Part shown: piece by piece, positions 43,001-51,678 of the stretch
Position numbering within the stretch: position 1 is the stretch's first letter
Layout of the letters: each line of letters opens with the position of its first letter
Assembly (NCBI RefSeq): GCF_002906575.1
Contig: NZ_CP026311.1
Location: forward strand, 124,001-188,000
DNA: 64,000 nt
Source of the DNA: Salinigranum rubrum
GTDB taxonomy: Archaea; Halobacteriota; Halobacteria; Halobacteriales; Haloferacaceae
Reading direction: 5' to 3'
Translations under genes and position numbers: made by a program
Notes under the pieces: model-generated
Told to the model about the DNA's origin: nothing
Database searches by the model: none
What the model saw: only the letters and a program-made list of their open reading frames with translations

Positions 43001-43282
43001 TCAGCGAGCGTCTTCGAGGCTGATGGTTTCGTCGGCGCTGATCCATCCGCCGAGGGCGGCACGCTCGATGATGGCGAACGATCCGTCTTGGAGCGTGGCG
43101 AAGCGCGTCCCGACGGTCGGGCCTGGCCCCGGTGGGTCAGGCCGGTATCGGTCGTCGGGGTTGACCGCTCGCGAGGGATCTTCGCCGTCGACGATATCGA
43201 GGTCGAACAGCTCCTCGTCGGTGGGACTGGCGTCGGTATCGGTGTCGTTGCTATCGCTGTCGGAGTTGGTATGTGAGCACAT
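43001..43282 (-). CDS. Small acidic protein beside OB/TFS gene
   Basis: This 93-residue protein (MCSHTNSDSDSNDTDTD) has an acidic N-terminus and a C-terminal beta part RFATLQDGSFAIIERAALGG, WISADETISLEDAR. It starts 10 bp after the stop of the OB/TFS gene, so both are in one transcript. No family is recognised; the end resembles small haloarchaeal DUF proteins. Confidence 0.6.
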   Translation of the reverse strand: MCSHTNSDSDSNDTDTDASPTDEELFDLDIVDGEDPSRAVNPDDRYRPDPPGPGPTVGTRFATLQDGSFAIIERAALGGWISADETISLEDAR

Positions 43283-43292
43283 GAGTGTGAGG

Positions 43293-45029
43293 TTAGCTGT
43301 CGTCGCGCCAGCGCTGGCCGCAACTGGCACACGAGAGGAGTCTGGTCGGTGGCTCGTCGATGGAGCGGAGTTGGACGAGTCGGTAGTGCGCCCGGTCGTG
43401 GGAGCACTTGGGACACCGGCAGGTGGTCGTGGGAAGGCCGAGGCTGGGCTCTGTCGTCGCCGTCGTCTCGGAGGTGTCGGGAGTCGCGACGCCGGTGAGC
43501 GCGTTCATGCTGGCGTCTTCGGTGGCTGCTATGGGTTCGTCGGGAGCGCCCGAGTCCTCGTCCTCGAGTGCGGTTCCGAAGTGGTCGAGGTTGCGCACGA
43601 GCGCCCAGAGACGGCGCTTGCCCTGTGGGACGGGATGGTCTGGGCCGGGCGTCGAGTCGGGCCGTGAGGTGGCGATGACGTCGTGGACGGCGGCGTGAAT
43701 CGCGTCTCGGTCGGCGTCGGCGTCGACGAGGACGGAGACGACGGTGGCTTGTTCGCGCCACCAGGTTGGGAGTGGGATGTCGCCGTTTTCGTCGAATATC
43801 TCGGTGGCTTTGAGCCATTCGTGGGCGTCCATCTGCCCGCTCTCTTCGGCGTCAAGGCGGTCGACCGGCGTGTGGACGGGACGAGAGACTTCCTGCACAC
43901 CGGGTGTGCCGAGCGCGGGTATCGAGCGGACCCCGTGCCGCTGGAAGGGCTGTTCGATGCCGCGCTCACGATTTCGTTTGGCGTATTTCGCCCAGTCGAC
44001 GTTGGGGAGGTCGCCGCGTGGCGCTGGCCCGTCGCGGGCCTCGATGACCGTGATGCGAGTCTCGGAGTCGGCGGCGAGCGTCGCCTGGCCCTGGTATTTC
44101 CCGACTTTCCCGGCGACAACGCGCACGAGGTCGCCTTCATGGAGGATGGTTCCCTGATTTGATTTCGTCCAGACGGTGAATTTGATGGTCCCGGTGTCGT
44201 CTTCGATGAGGCCGACCTGCTGTTGGGTGCGGGATTTGGGTTGCCAGAGTCGCGTGACGGTCCCCTGGATGTCGGCTTCGACGTTGTACTTCGAGGGGAT
44301 GATCGGCACCGAAGAGATGGGCTGGATGACGCCCGCTTCCTGGTAGAGTTCGTCGAGGACGTTCGATTGGGCGGTGAAGAGGTCCTGTCCTCGGGCGACC
44401 TTGCTGGCGAGGCGGTGTTCGAGGATGGCCTTGTTCGGGGGCGTGACGAGGCGGTCGGTGATTCGGTCGGCAGCGTCGTGCACGCGCTGGGTGGTTTCCT
44501 CGTCGAGCTGCTCGAACGGGTCGTAGGAGTGGATGTTGTCGCCGATGACGCGGTCGTTGTAGTCAGCCCGGCGCTCGCGGTACTCACTGAGGAGTTCCTC
44601 CCGGCGCCGTGTTTCGCGGTCAATACCCGCGACGTGGGCGGCGAGGGCTTTCTCTCGCTGGCGTTTCCGCTCTTCGTGAAGTCCGTGGAGGCGCTCTTGA
44701 GCTTCGAGTGGGAGTCCAGTGAGGTCCTCGTCGGTGAGGTCCATCGGGTCGATATCCCGGGATTGCGTGGTGCGGAGGCTTGCACCCACCCAGTAGGCGT
44801 CGAGTTCCTGTCCGCCGGTGCCTTCGATTTCGAGGCCGAACTCGTCGTATTCGGGCTGGGTCCGGGCGGCCATCATGAGTTCGCCTGCGTTCTCGAGGCG
44901 GACGCCGAGACAGTCGCTCTCGAGGTGGGGACTCTCGTAAAGCCCGCGCAGCCGGAGTTCGTCGAAGCGATCGTCTTGTTCAACGTCGCTGTTCGAGAGG
45001 CGGTGCTGTCCGTCGTGGTAGTATGTCAT
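43293..45029 (-). CDS. OB-fold protein with C-terminal TFIIS/TFS-like zinc ribbon
   Basis: This is a 578-residue protein. It has a helical charged middle (EERKRQREKALAAHVAGIDR and following), then an RPA-type OB fold (ADIQGTVTRLWQPKSRTQQQ, VGLIEDDTGTIKFTVWTKSN, VRVVAGKVGKYQGQATL). At the very end is a zinc ribbon: CPKCSHDRAHYRLVQLRSID, EPPTRLLSCASCGQRW (C539, C542, C567, C570). The RSIDEP with D558/E559 is the TFIIS/TFS hairpin motif that reaches into the RNA polymerase channel. This fusion is unusual. It may link ssDNA/RNA binding to RNA polymerase, or use the ribbon only for DNA binding. ATG 45029. Confidence 0.85.
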   Translation of the reverse strand: MTYYHDGQHRLSNSDVEQDDRFDELRLRGLYESPHLESDCLGVRLENAGELMMAARTQPEYDEFGLEIEGTGGQELDAYWVGASLRTTQSRDIDPMDLTDEDLTGLPLEAQERLHGLHEERKRQREKALAAHVAGIDRETRRREELLSEYRERRADYNDRVIGDNIHSYDPFEQLDEETTQRVHDAADRITDRLVTPPNKAILEHRLASKVARGQDLFTAQSNVLDELYQEAGVIQPISSVPIIPSKYNVEADIQGTVTRLWQPKSRTQQQVGLIEDDTGTIKFTVWTKSNQGTILHEGDLVRVVAGKVGKYQGQATLAADSETRITVIEARDGPAPRGDLPNVDWAKYAKRNRERGIEQPFQRHGVRSIPALGTPGVQEVSRPVHTPVDRLDAEESGQMDAHEWLKATEIFDENGDIPLPTWWREQATVVSVLVDADADRDAIHAAVHDVIATSRPDSTPGPDHPVPQGKRRLWALVRNLDHFGTALEDEDSGAPDEPIAATEDASMNALTGVATPDTSETTATTEPSLGLPTTTCRCPKCSHDRAHYRLVQLRSIDEPPTRLLSCASCGQRWRDDS

Positions 45030-45094
45030 CGGTAGGTCACTCCGTGGTGGATGATTCGGAAGGCGGGCGGCTGTCGGCCATCCTCCTCTCGAAC

Positions 45095-45123
45095 CCCCTC
45101 GACCCCCTTGGGGGGCCAATACT
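45095..45123 (-). promoter_or_regulatory. CCCTCACCCCC/GGGGGCCAATACT element, copy c (before OB/TFS gene)
   Basis: CCCCTCGACCCCCTTGGGGG followed by GCCAATACT, then TGAGCG as in copy a. It lies 66-94 bp upstream of ATG 45029. Confidence 0.75.
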
Positions 45124-45377
45124 GAGCGAGAACTAGCCGAGTCCGTTCTGTGGCGGCAGAGGTCGATGGGTCGCTCACAACCCGGTGTGGTCCCCCCGCG
45201 GCGGTTCACCTCCAGGTTAAGCTCGCGTTCGCAAATGACGACCTCTCGATCTCGAATGCCCTACGATTCGTCGATGGTGATCCCCGACGGACGGATGACA
45301 GTCTTGTCGCTTCGTCTATTTGCGCGGTTTCTGGCTGAAGTATAGCGGTGAGAATATTTGGACAATCGCTGACTGAG

Positions 45378-45917
45378 TCAGGATTCTATGTACTCTATTG
45401 CATCCCAGATGTTGAGAACACGAATTCGTCCCTCGTAGTACGTATTGTCGATCACACCTGAAATCGATCGTTCAGCGTTCCGGTCATCGATCAATATCCC
45501 GACGGAATCATGCCCTGTCGAACCAAGAAGCATTACCGCAGCCGCTGGAAGCTCTGAATCAGTCTTCCGCAACTTGTCAGGGTCCGTCTGCTCAGACTTC
45601 GCCAGCCGCTCATGGACACGGTCCATGATTTCGCCAGCGCGCGGGCCGTCATGTACCCGGACCCCAGACTGGACAGTGTCGATGAGTGTGATCCACGTCG
45701 TTGTGTCCGCTCGGTCAACCCAGTCGATACTGATGTATCCTCGTTGCTCTGCGAGTTCCTCAACGACACCTGGGGTGAGGTAGAGATCAATTCCCTCCGC
45801 TTTGACGTACTGGATGAAGGTTTGATACGGCGAAGAGTCTGTTCCCCCGATGGTTCGAAGAAAGCTCGTGTCGAGAATGAGGGCCGTCGGGAACGGGGAC
45901 GGATGGTCCTCACTCAT
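45378..45917 (-). CDS. PIN-domain toxin-like ribonuclease
   Basis: This 179-residue protein has a PIN-fold layout: first acidic site ALILDTSFLRTIGG (D), VVEELAEQRGYISIDW (E), KTDSELPAAAVMLLGSTGHD (D/E), GILIDDRNAERSISGVIDNT (DD). This suits a PIN nuclease that cuts RNA. It overlaps the upstream HTH gene by 8 bp, as toxin-antitoxin pairs do. Confidence 0.8.
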   Translation of the reverse strand: MSEDHPSPFPTALILDTSFLRTIGGTDSSPYQTFIQYVKAEGIDLYLTPGVVEELAEQRGYISIDWVDRADTTTWITLIDTVQSGVRVHDGPRAGEIMDRVHERLAKSEQTDPDKLRKTDSELPAAAVMLLGSTGHDSVGILIDDRNAERSISGVIDNTYYEGRIRVLNIWDAIEYIES

Positions 45918-46539
45918 CTGCGCGCTGATACGGCCCCTGCTCGATTGCGCGTTCGTGAACGTCCACCTCAAACGCGATGTCGTTGAGCGTCGGGTCGTGG
46001 TCTTTCACCACGGCGATGATTCGTTCGATGGCCTGCGTGACCGCGATGGCTTCTACAGCAGGCACACCGAGCTTATCGGCGACGCCACGACGCGTCGTCT
46101 CACCCTGCAAGTAGGTGAGTGTGGCCATGACCGCAGGGGCGAGTGCGGCTTTCCCATGCCGATCAGCGAAGAGTTCGAGATCGTCGTCGACGCTAATCGC
46201 CCCGTAGACTGCGATGATGGCGGGACCGAGTTCGAGAGTCATCTCGTCTGTCCAGTCCCCACTCACGGGGTCTGCACGCCAGAGTGCGGAACCACCTTCG
46301 TACTCGTCTAATTCTTTGGCGACACCCAACTCGGCGAGCGTATTCGCATATTTGTAGGCAGTGCTCTTAGAGAAGCCCTGACGCTCACGAACTGCCGTGA
46401 CCGTTGTTGGGGAGTTGATCAACAAATCCGTGTAGAACCGTGCGAGATCAGGCGTCCCCAGCAGCTCCTGAATGACGAAAAACCGGTGGGCCGTGTGTCC
46501 CGCATCCGGTGGTTGGATGGAAGATGGCACGTTCGACAT
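45910..46539 (-). CDS. HTH antitoxin-like partner of the PIN protein
   Basis: This 209-residue protein has a winged helix near the N-terminus (LARFYTDLLINSPTTVTAVR, ERQGFSKSTAYKYANTLAEL) and an acidic/helical C-terminus (FADRHGKAALAPAVMATLTY, LQGETTRRGVADKLGVPAVE). It is of the haloarchaeal DUF7437 type as I recall. It is followed with overlap by the PIN gene. The start codon lies inside a perfect inverted repeat, so it probably represses itself. A second, mutated gene of the same family is at 47466-48055. Confidence 0.8.
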   Translation of the reverse strand: MSNVPSSIQPPDAGHTAHRFFVIQELLGTPDLARFYTDLLINSPTTVTAVRERQGFSKSTAYKYANTLAELGVAKELDEYEGGSALWRADPVSGDWTDEMTLELGPAIIAVYGAISVDDDLELFADRHGKAALAPAVMATLTYLQGETTRRGVADKLGVPAVEAIAVTQAIERIIAVVKDHDPTLNDIAFEVDVHERAIEQGPYQRADE

Positions 46540-46571
46540 AGTCCATAGTACGCGGACTATGTTCTAAAGCC
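46536..46571 (-). promoter_or_regulatory. Autoregulatory-looking operator of the HTH-PIN pair
   Basis: A perfect 9-bp inverted repeat ACATAGTCC/GGACTATGT (46536-46544, 46554-46562) with a 9-bp spacer spans the start codon (46539-46537). On the minus strand TTTAGAA at 46571-46565 is a TATA box about 26-32 bp before the ATG, so the mRNA is leaderless. The repeat lies between TATA and start, where a repressor would block transcription. Confidence 0.7.
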
Positions 46572-46722
46572 TTTGGGGGATTCGTGAACCAGGCAACTAC
46601 GTATCTCCGTGCGGCTTCACTTTTGCACGTCCAGACGACCTCGCTTGCAACAGCTCGTGATTATGCGAGATAGTACAAACATATGAGAGTACAGCGCAAA
46701 CGCTGTTGCCAGAGGTACCGAA

Positions 46723-47274
46723 ATGTCCGACTCCTCGCGAGATGGCGTCCAGTCGTGGACCGAGTCGATGAGCGCCCGCGACCGTATTCGGGCGGTCGCC
46801 AAGACGCTTCGCGAACCACGGTCGGTCAACTGGATAAGCGAACAGGCCGACGCCGCCTGGAGCACGACCAACGAGGAACTCCAAGCGCTTGTCGAACAGG
46901 GGCAGCTGCGCCGCGTTGAGGCCGGTGAGAGCACGCGCTATCAGCCGGACTACACGCGACTGCTCTTCGAGGAAATCCGCACGCTCATCGAGGAGAACAC
47001 ACGCGAGGAGTTACGGAGCGAACTGGCCGCGATCACCGAGGAGATCGAGGAGTGGCAGGAAACCTACGACGTCGAGACGTGGCAAGACCTCGAACAGTCG
47101 CTCGCCGACGGCGACCTCGCAAGTACCGAGCTCCGAGAACGCCGTGACGTCATCGCGTTCTGGCGCGAAAACGGGGAGGATCGCCGCCTCATCAAGCACG
47201 CACTGGAACTCTACTCCGACGTGGAGGCTGCTCGCGAACAGATGACCGACGTGGCTGGCCGCGCCACGAGCTAA
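46723..47274 (+). CDS. HTH protein of DUF7342 type
   Basis: This 183-residue protein has an N-terminal winged helix (MSARDRIRAVAKTLREPRSV, NWISEQADAAWSTTNEELQA) and long C-terminal helices (EEIRTLIEENTREELRSELA, AFWRENGEDRRLIKHALELY). DUF7342 proteins are haloarchaeal-only. The upstream region has a TATA-like stretch (46673-46686) and an inverted repeat ACAGCG-N4-CGCTGT (46691-46706) right after it. It may be an orphan antitoxin or regulator. Confidence 0.75.
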   Translation: MSDSSRDGVQSWTESMSARDRIRAVAKTLREPRSVNWISEQADAAWSTTNEELQALVEQGQLRRVEAGESTRYQPDYTRLLFEEIRTLIEENTREELRSELAAITEEIEEWQETYDVETWQDLEQSLADGDLASTELRERRDVIAFWRENGEDRRLIKHALELYSDVEAAREQMTDVAGRATS

Positions 47275-47465
47275 TGCTCTTTTCTCACAGATTGACCAGA
47301 CAGGCTGGGTGTGAGGACGTGCGCTATCGCCCGTCTCGATGACGATCCCTGTACGTCATCGTGGATGTTGACCGACGACGTTCCTGAATGACTCGTACGA
47401 CGCGGAGACCTCACGACTGCTGCGAGCTCTTCTGGCGTGCTGTACAGCTTGCTCAGGACAGCCCT

Positions 47466-48055
47466 CACACGTCCTCGGGCGGGGCCTTGCGGGCGTTCCG
47501 TATCTCCTCGAAATACGGATCGTGCTCTTCCATCTCGAGGACAACTTCGCGGAGTCCATGGAGAATGGCGATAGCGAACGCGGGCTAAAGGTCGAGTTCC
47601 CGAGCAGCCAGCCGCTCCGACATCTTCCCCTCGGTGTAGGGTATCGCGTATGTGAGCGCGGCAGCGAGCTTCCCGAGGCCATATCGTTTGAGGAGTAAGT
47701 CCAAGTCTCGGTCGCGAGGGGCGCGGCCGAACGCTTCGATGAACGTCGGCGTAATCGTGTACCCGTTACCATCGAGATTCACCGCGAGCGCAATCGGAAC
47801 CGCAGTGTACGTGTGAATGGTCTGCTCCCCGTCGCGCGTGAGTACACCAAGGTCAATCAAGGGACTCGTATCGGAGGAGGCGGTCGAGCGAGGCCGCTCC
47901 AGCTGGTCGGCGATGTCGTCATTCGTGATCTCGCCCTCCCGAAAAATGAACGTATAGAGTCGCGCCAGTCGGGGCTCCTCAAGCAACCGGGCCACCGACA
48001 TGAACCCATTAATCGCGCGCTCAGGGTCGCCCGCACCCTTCGACATACAATTCAT
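47466..48055 (-). pseudogene. HTH antitoxin-like gene with premature amber stop
   Basis: From 48055 the frame MNCMSKGAGDPERAINGFMS shows a winged helix (FREGEITNDDIADQLERPRS) and a family C-terminus (LLLKRYGLGKLAAALTYAIP). It reaches TAG in ARELDL-stop-PAFAIAI and then, in the same frame, continues with family-like sequence LHGLREVVLEMEEHDPYFEE to a stop at 47466-47468. The full version aligns with the end of the 45910-46539 protein (PAVEAIAVTQAIERIIAVVK). One TAG codon thus cut about 45 residues. No PIN partner follows it. Confidence 0.75.
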
Positions 48056-48603
48056 AATTTGCGTATTGAGTATTAACGCTCGGGGGCGTCTGGATCAAGT
48101 CTGGTGCTCGCATCGAAGACGGAAGGCAGAGGGGTGGGGAGCGACCCCGAGGTCCACAGCGTGCTCGTACGCTCCACCGCCTCAGGATCCAAGAGGGCGC
48201 ACTCTACGTTCAACGAGCGACAGTGCTATTCTGTGAGCGAGTATTCTGCTGACTCCCTCCTTCTGAGCCCCCACGCTACGGTTAAGTACTCCTCCGACGT
48301 AGCGATTAGCGAGCCTTGAACGGCTCATCATATCAAAGCCGGAAAGGCGGCATTCGCCTTTCCACTCTACTTTCGATAAGCGGGAGCGCCGTTTCGTGAG
48401 CGAGTTTCTGTACTGATTGGTTCTGTTCGACGTGGTCGTTCGCAGGAGGTCGTCCGTCGCGAGCCAGAGGCCCGTTGAATGTACGCGGGATTGTGGGGAG
48501 TTACAACGGAAAAATCGACAGACAGTGCCGGGATGGCACGATATAGTTATGACTGCTGTTCGCGTCTCTGAGAGCAGAAAGCACGGCGCTTTCTGGCTTT
48601 GAT
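48056..48603. other. Non-coding gap before the 743-residue protein gene
   Basis: No protein-coding frame is convincing. The gap contains the hairpin series at 48274-48363. No recognised promoter element of the seven-copy set is present before the plus-strand gene at 48604, unlike the minus-strand replication genes. Confidence 0.5.
48274..48363. ncRNA. Three consecutive hairpins, candidate structured RNA
   Basis: CGCTACG-N17-CGTAGCG (48274-48304), GAGCC-N6-GGCTC (48311-48326) and GGAAAGGCG-N5-CGCCTTTCC (48341-48363) follow each other within 90 bp in an otherwise gene-free 540-bp gap before the 48604 gene. Such order looks like an RNA or a leader. Orientation and function are unknown; the last hairpin alone could be a terminator. 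Confidence 0.45.
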
Positions 48604-50835
48604 ATGAGTGGATACACCGACAGGTCCGACCTCATTGAGGACGGACAACAGAACGGCAGTACCGAAATCGAACACAACACCGAACATGAGCACCCCACCC
48701 ACACTGTTCGCCTGTTCTCGCAGGCGGCAGACCACGGATTCCCGGCGACGGTTCGCCTCTCCACCCAGGAGATCCGCCGTCTCGACGACGGAGTGGAATC
48801 CCCGATGATTCGTCGGTGGCTCAACCTCGATGCAGACACGAACGCAGACACGAGTTCTCACTCACCGTCCGTAGTCTCGACTGAGCGTGAGTTCCGTGGC
48901 ACCGTGGATGGACAACACTCGACCACCGAGTCCGACTCCGAATTCGACTCCGATGTCGACGTCTTCGTCGATGTCGATGCCGGTGTCGACTTCGAGCGTG
49001 AGTCCGAGCGTACTGGTGCGCACGAGTCCGGTTCTGAACTCGAACTCGAACGTGAATCCGAGGGCGTCTACGGCTGGTACGATGACCAACCGATGGTCGC
49101 GTCTCGGAGTGATGAGCGGAGGACTGAGATGAACGCTTGCGGACGACCCGCTGATGCGCTCTCTGAATCTGATGTCATCGCACGTGGGCAGTACATCTAC
49201 ATGGGCCACGACCGCCTGACCGACCCGACTGGCGACCAGTTGACGGGCACGGCATCTGGCTTCGATGAGTACGACCCCATCAGTTCGACGGAGGTTCCGG
49301 TGCGCCTTGGACGAACACTCGTCCCTGAAGACCAGCTGGATGCACACACTCGCCGACTGCGTGCGCTGAAGGACATCCCCGAGGATGAACAGACGCCACG
49401 CGAGACAGAGGGTGTCGGAACGGACGATCTGGAAGTGACGCTTCCCTCTGGGGAGTTAGTCGCACTCCGGACTCTCGTTGCGAATCCAGCGGAGTACTCT
49501 CGATCGTCGATTCCTGGTATCGAGCGCCGACTGGCGTTGGATGCAGAGCTAAAGAGAGTCTCTGCGGGAATTGACGCTGCTGGACACCTGACTGGCCTGG
49601 CTGCGACGTTGGATGCACACACCGACTTGCTCGCTCGCTACCGGAGCGCGCGTGCTGGTGTTGCTCCTGCGCGTCGTGAACAGACCGTCGCCCAGCAACT
49701 CTACGACCTCGCCGAGCCCCTTCGGGAGCTCGACGCTGAGGATTCTGAACTTCGTGAGGAGGTCTTGACTGAAGCACGCAGATTGCTCCAGGCTGAGACC
49801 GTCCACGAGATTCGTCGCCGACCCGTCGAAGTCGCGTCCGACCTTGCACAGCGTGTGCTGGATGGACAAGATGTGACGTCGGCATTCCTCAGACTCCTCG
49901 AAGACGAAGCAACGAATCCGAGAAACGTCCTGCGAATCAACGCGATTCTACAGGCGAACCTCTGGTCCTCGAAAGGCTATCTCACCACGCAAGGCGTCGT
50001 GAAGAAGATCTACCATGCTGACGTCCCTGGATTAAAATTCGGGATGATCGTCACGGATGGAGATCGCCGCGAGGATGAAGTTCGTGTCTCTGTCTGGGAG
50101 TCTAGCGAAGAGGAGATTACTGCATCAACGGCCGACCCGGATGATGCCGATGGAGAAGTAATCATCTCGAAGAAGATTCTCGCCGAGCCGAACGAAGGTG
50201 ACGTGGTCCGCCTTGTTGACTTCAAGTTACCGTACAAGAAGTCCAACCAGACGTACCAGGGTCAACCGAAGCTCGACTCGCGTTGGGAATCCGAGATTCA
50301 GATTCTCGAGCGTGCACCGATCACCGCATCGACTCGCTCGACGCCTGCGACACCTCAGCGTGTTAGTCAGTCGTCGCGCTCGTCTGATGCTGGTGAGGCT
50401 GTTCCCCGGAGTTCCGCTGCGAAGTTCTCAGGTGACGTTTCGACAACCTGGCCGTCGCCAGTGCTGCTCGAGACGCTCATCGAAGACGAACTCGCTCGTG
50501 TCCCCGACCGCGTTCAAGCAATAGCCGAACGCAAACAGCTCGCACAGCAAGAGCGTCAGATGAAGCGAAACCGCCGATTCCTCACGGACCACCCTGAGGC
50601 ACTCGGTCTCTTCAAGGCAAACGCGTTGATGAGATTCGTGAACGGCGACTCGCCTCGTGACCCCTCGTCGTGTTGGGTTTGTGGTGTCCGGAACGATGAC
50701 ATGAACTACGATCCGGTCGTAGCGTCTCGATTCCACCCACTCTGCCTGGCACGCGCTGGTGTTGAGAGTTGTAAGGAATACACCGAACAGCGTCTCACCG
50801 AGTACACCGAGTCACTCGATGGAGGAGCTGTCTGA
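48604..50835 (+). CDS. Large acidic protein with RPA-like segment, function unknown
   Basis: This is a 743-residue protein. The acidic N-terminal third (EFDSDVDVFVDVDAGVDFER) is low complexity. The middle has helical repeats (AELKRVSAGIDAAGHLTGLA) and then a beta-rich region (YLTTQGVVKKIYHADVPGLK, FGMIVTDGDRREDEVRVSVW, NEGDVVRLVDFKLPYKKSNQ) that looks like an OB fold similar in order to that of the OB/TFS protein. The end has SCWVCGVRNDDMNYDPVVAS and FHPLCLARAG, with a CxxC/H..C zinc-like motif. It may bind DNA or RNA. No close family is recognised. It is on the plus strand, unlike its possible relatives. Confidence 0.6.
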   Translation: MSGYTDRSDLIEDGQQNGSTEIEHNTEHEHPTHTVRLFSQAADHGFPATVRLSTQEIRRLDDGVESPMIRRWLNLDADTNADTSSHSPSVVSTEREFRGTVDGQHSTTESDSEFDSDVDVFVDVDAGVDFERESERTGAHESGSELELERESEGVYGWYDDQPMVASRSDERRTEMNACGRPADALSESDVIARGQYIYMGHDRLTDPTGDQLTGTASGFDEYDPISSTEVPVRLGRTLVPEDQLDAHTRRLRALKDIPEDEQTPRETEGVGTDDLEVTLPSGELVALRTLVANPAEYSRSSIPGIERRLALDAELKRVSAGIDAAGHLTGLAATLDAHTDLLARYRSARAGVAPARREQTVAQQLYDLAEPLRELDAEDSELREEVLTEARRLLQAETVHEIRRRPVEVASDLAQRVLDGQDVTSAFLRLLEDEATNPRNVLRINAILQANLWSSKGYLTTQGVVKKIYHADVPGLKFGMIVTDGDRREDEVRVSVWESSEEEITASTADPDDADGEVIISKKILAEPNEGDVVRLVDFKLPYKKSNQTYQGQPKLDSRWESEIQILERAPITASTRSTPATPQRVSQSSRSSDAGEAVPRSSAAKFSGDVSTTWPSPVLLETLIEDELARVPDRVQAIAERKQLAQQERQMKRNRRFLTDHPEALGLFKANALMRFVNGDSPRDPSSCWVCGVRNDDMNYDPVVASRFHPLCLARAGVESCKEYTEQRLTEYTESLDGGAV

Positions 50836-51195
50836 GTATGCGTACGTGTATGAGCACAGCTGATACCCGCACTCAGATTCGGATACAGGCTCAGATTCGA
50901 CGGCCCTCGATAACGGTACTTCCCGTTCCCTGGTTGTGTCCTGAACTGTAACGAACCCTAGCACCCCCGAGTTCCCTACCGATCGAACTCAGAATTCCAA
51001 CTAAACTCTCTTTCGAAAACCGGACCTGTAGCCACCGAGCAGCGCCTCAGCCTCCCGAACCGCGGATCACGAACTCCCCCAGAAGCAGCCTGTGCTTCGG
51101 TAGATATCGTGCGGACCAGAATGTGGTGGGTGTAGTTCCACATTCAATGTAGCCAACGAGTCCTCATACGGGTGAGACGCATATGGAACAACAGT
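50836..51195. other. Non-coding region before the DUF555 gene
   Basis: I see no gene, repeat or known element in these 360 bases. An in-frame ATG at 51172 upstream of the chosen start at 51196 is not preferred. Confidence 0.5.
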
Positions 51196-51678
51196 ATGAC
51201 GACGTCTGGGCACGGTGGGGAGGAGATATGGTTTGAGGTACAGCTGTCGGTTCCATGGGTGGTGGCGGGAACGACGGGCGTCCAGGACGTGATCAACATC
51301 GCGGTGTCGGAGGTGGGCAAGAGGGTGAATCAGACGTCGGCGCGGTACTCGGAGATTGTCGTTCAGGACGTCGCATGTCCGTCCTGCGGGTATGAGTATG
51401 AGGCGGCGCTTTCGACGACGGATTTCGCGTTGGTAGTCGTGACGGTGTTGGCGCAGTTCAAAGCGGCCTCAGCGGAGGAGAGTTCGCGCATCGCGAAGCG
51501 GGAGTTGGGTGTGCGAATGAAGGATATTCCGTTGACTGTCCTTGGGGTTCGGCGGGCGTCGTTAGCAGTGGAGGAGCCAGCGGTGGAAACGGCGTCGGAG
51601 CCGGACGCGGTGACAGATGCGCCCTCTGGGGACAGGCCGGAGAGTGACGCCTCGAGGTCAAGCTCCTCGGCGAGGTAG
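51196..51678 (+). CDS. UPF0212/DUF555 archaeal protein
   Basis: This 160-residue protein matches the archaeal DUF555 family: FEVQLSVPWVVAGTTGVQDV, SEVGKRVNQTSARYSEIVVQ, ACPSCGYEYEAALSTTDFAL and RIAKRELGVRMKDIPLTVLG. The CPSCG may bind Zn. It is normally chromosomal in Euryarchaeota, with unknown role. The C-terminal tail (about 115-160) is acidic and not conserved. ATG 51196 (MTTSGHGGE) is chosen. Confidence 0.85.
   Translation: MTTSGHGGEEIWFEVQLSVPWVVAGTTGVQDVINIAVSEVGKRVNQTSARYSEIVVQDVACPSCGYEYEAALSTTDFALVVVTVLAQFKAASAEESSRIAKRELGVRMKDIPLTVLGVRRASLAVEEPAVETASEPDAVTDAPSGDRPESDASRSSSSAR

Noticed and set aside
47579-47600. The in-frame TAG in the HTH gene might be read as pyrrolysine.
   Set aside because: No pylT, pylS or methylamine methyltransferase context exists. 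A nonsense mutation in a toxin-less relic fits better.
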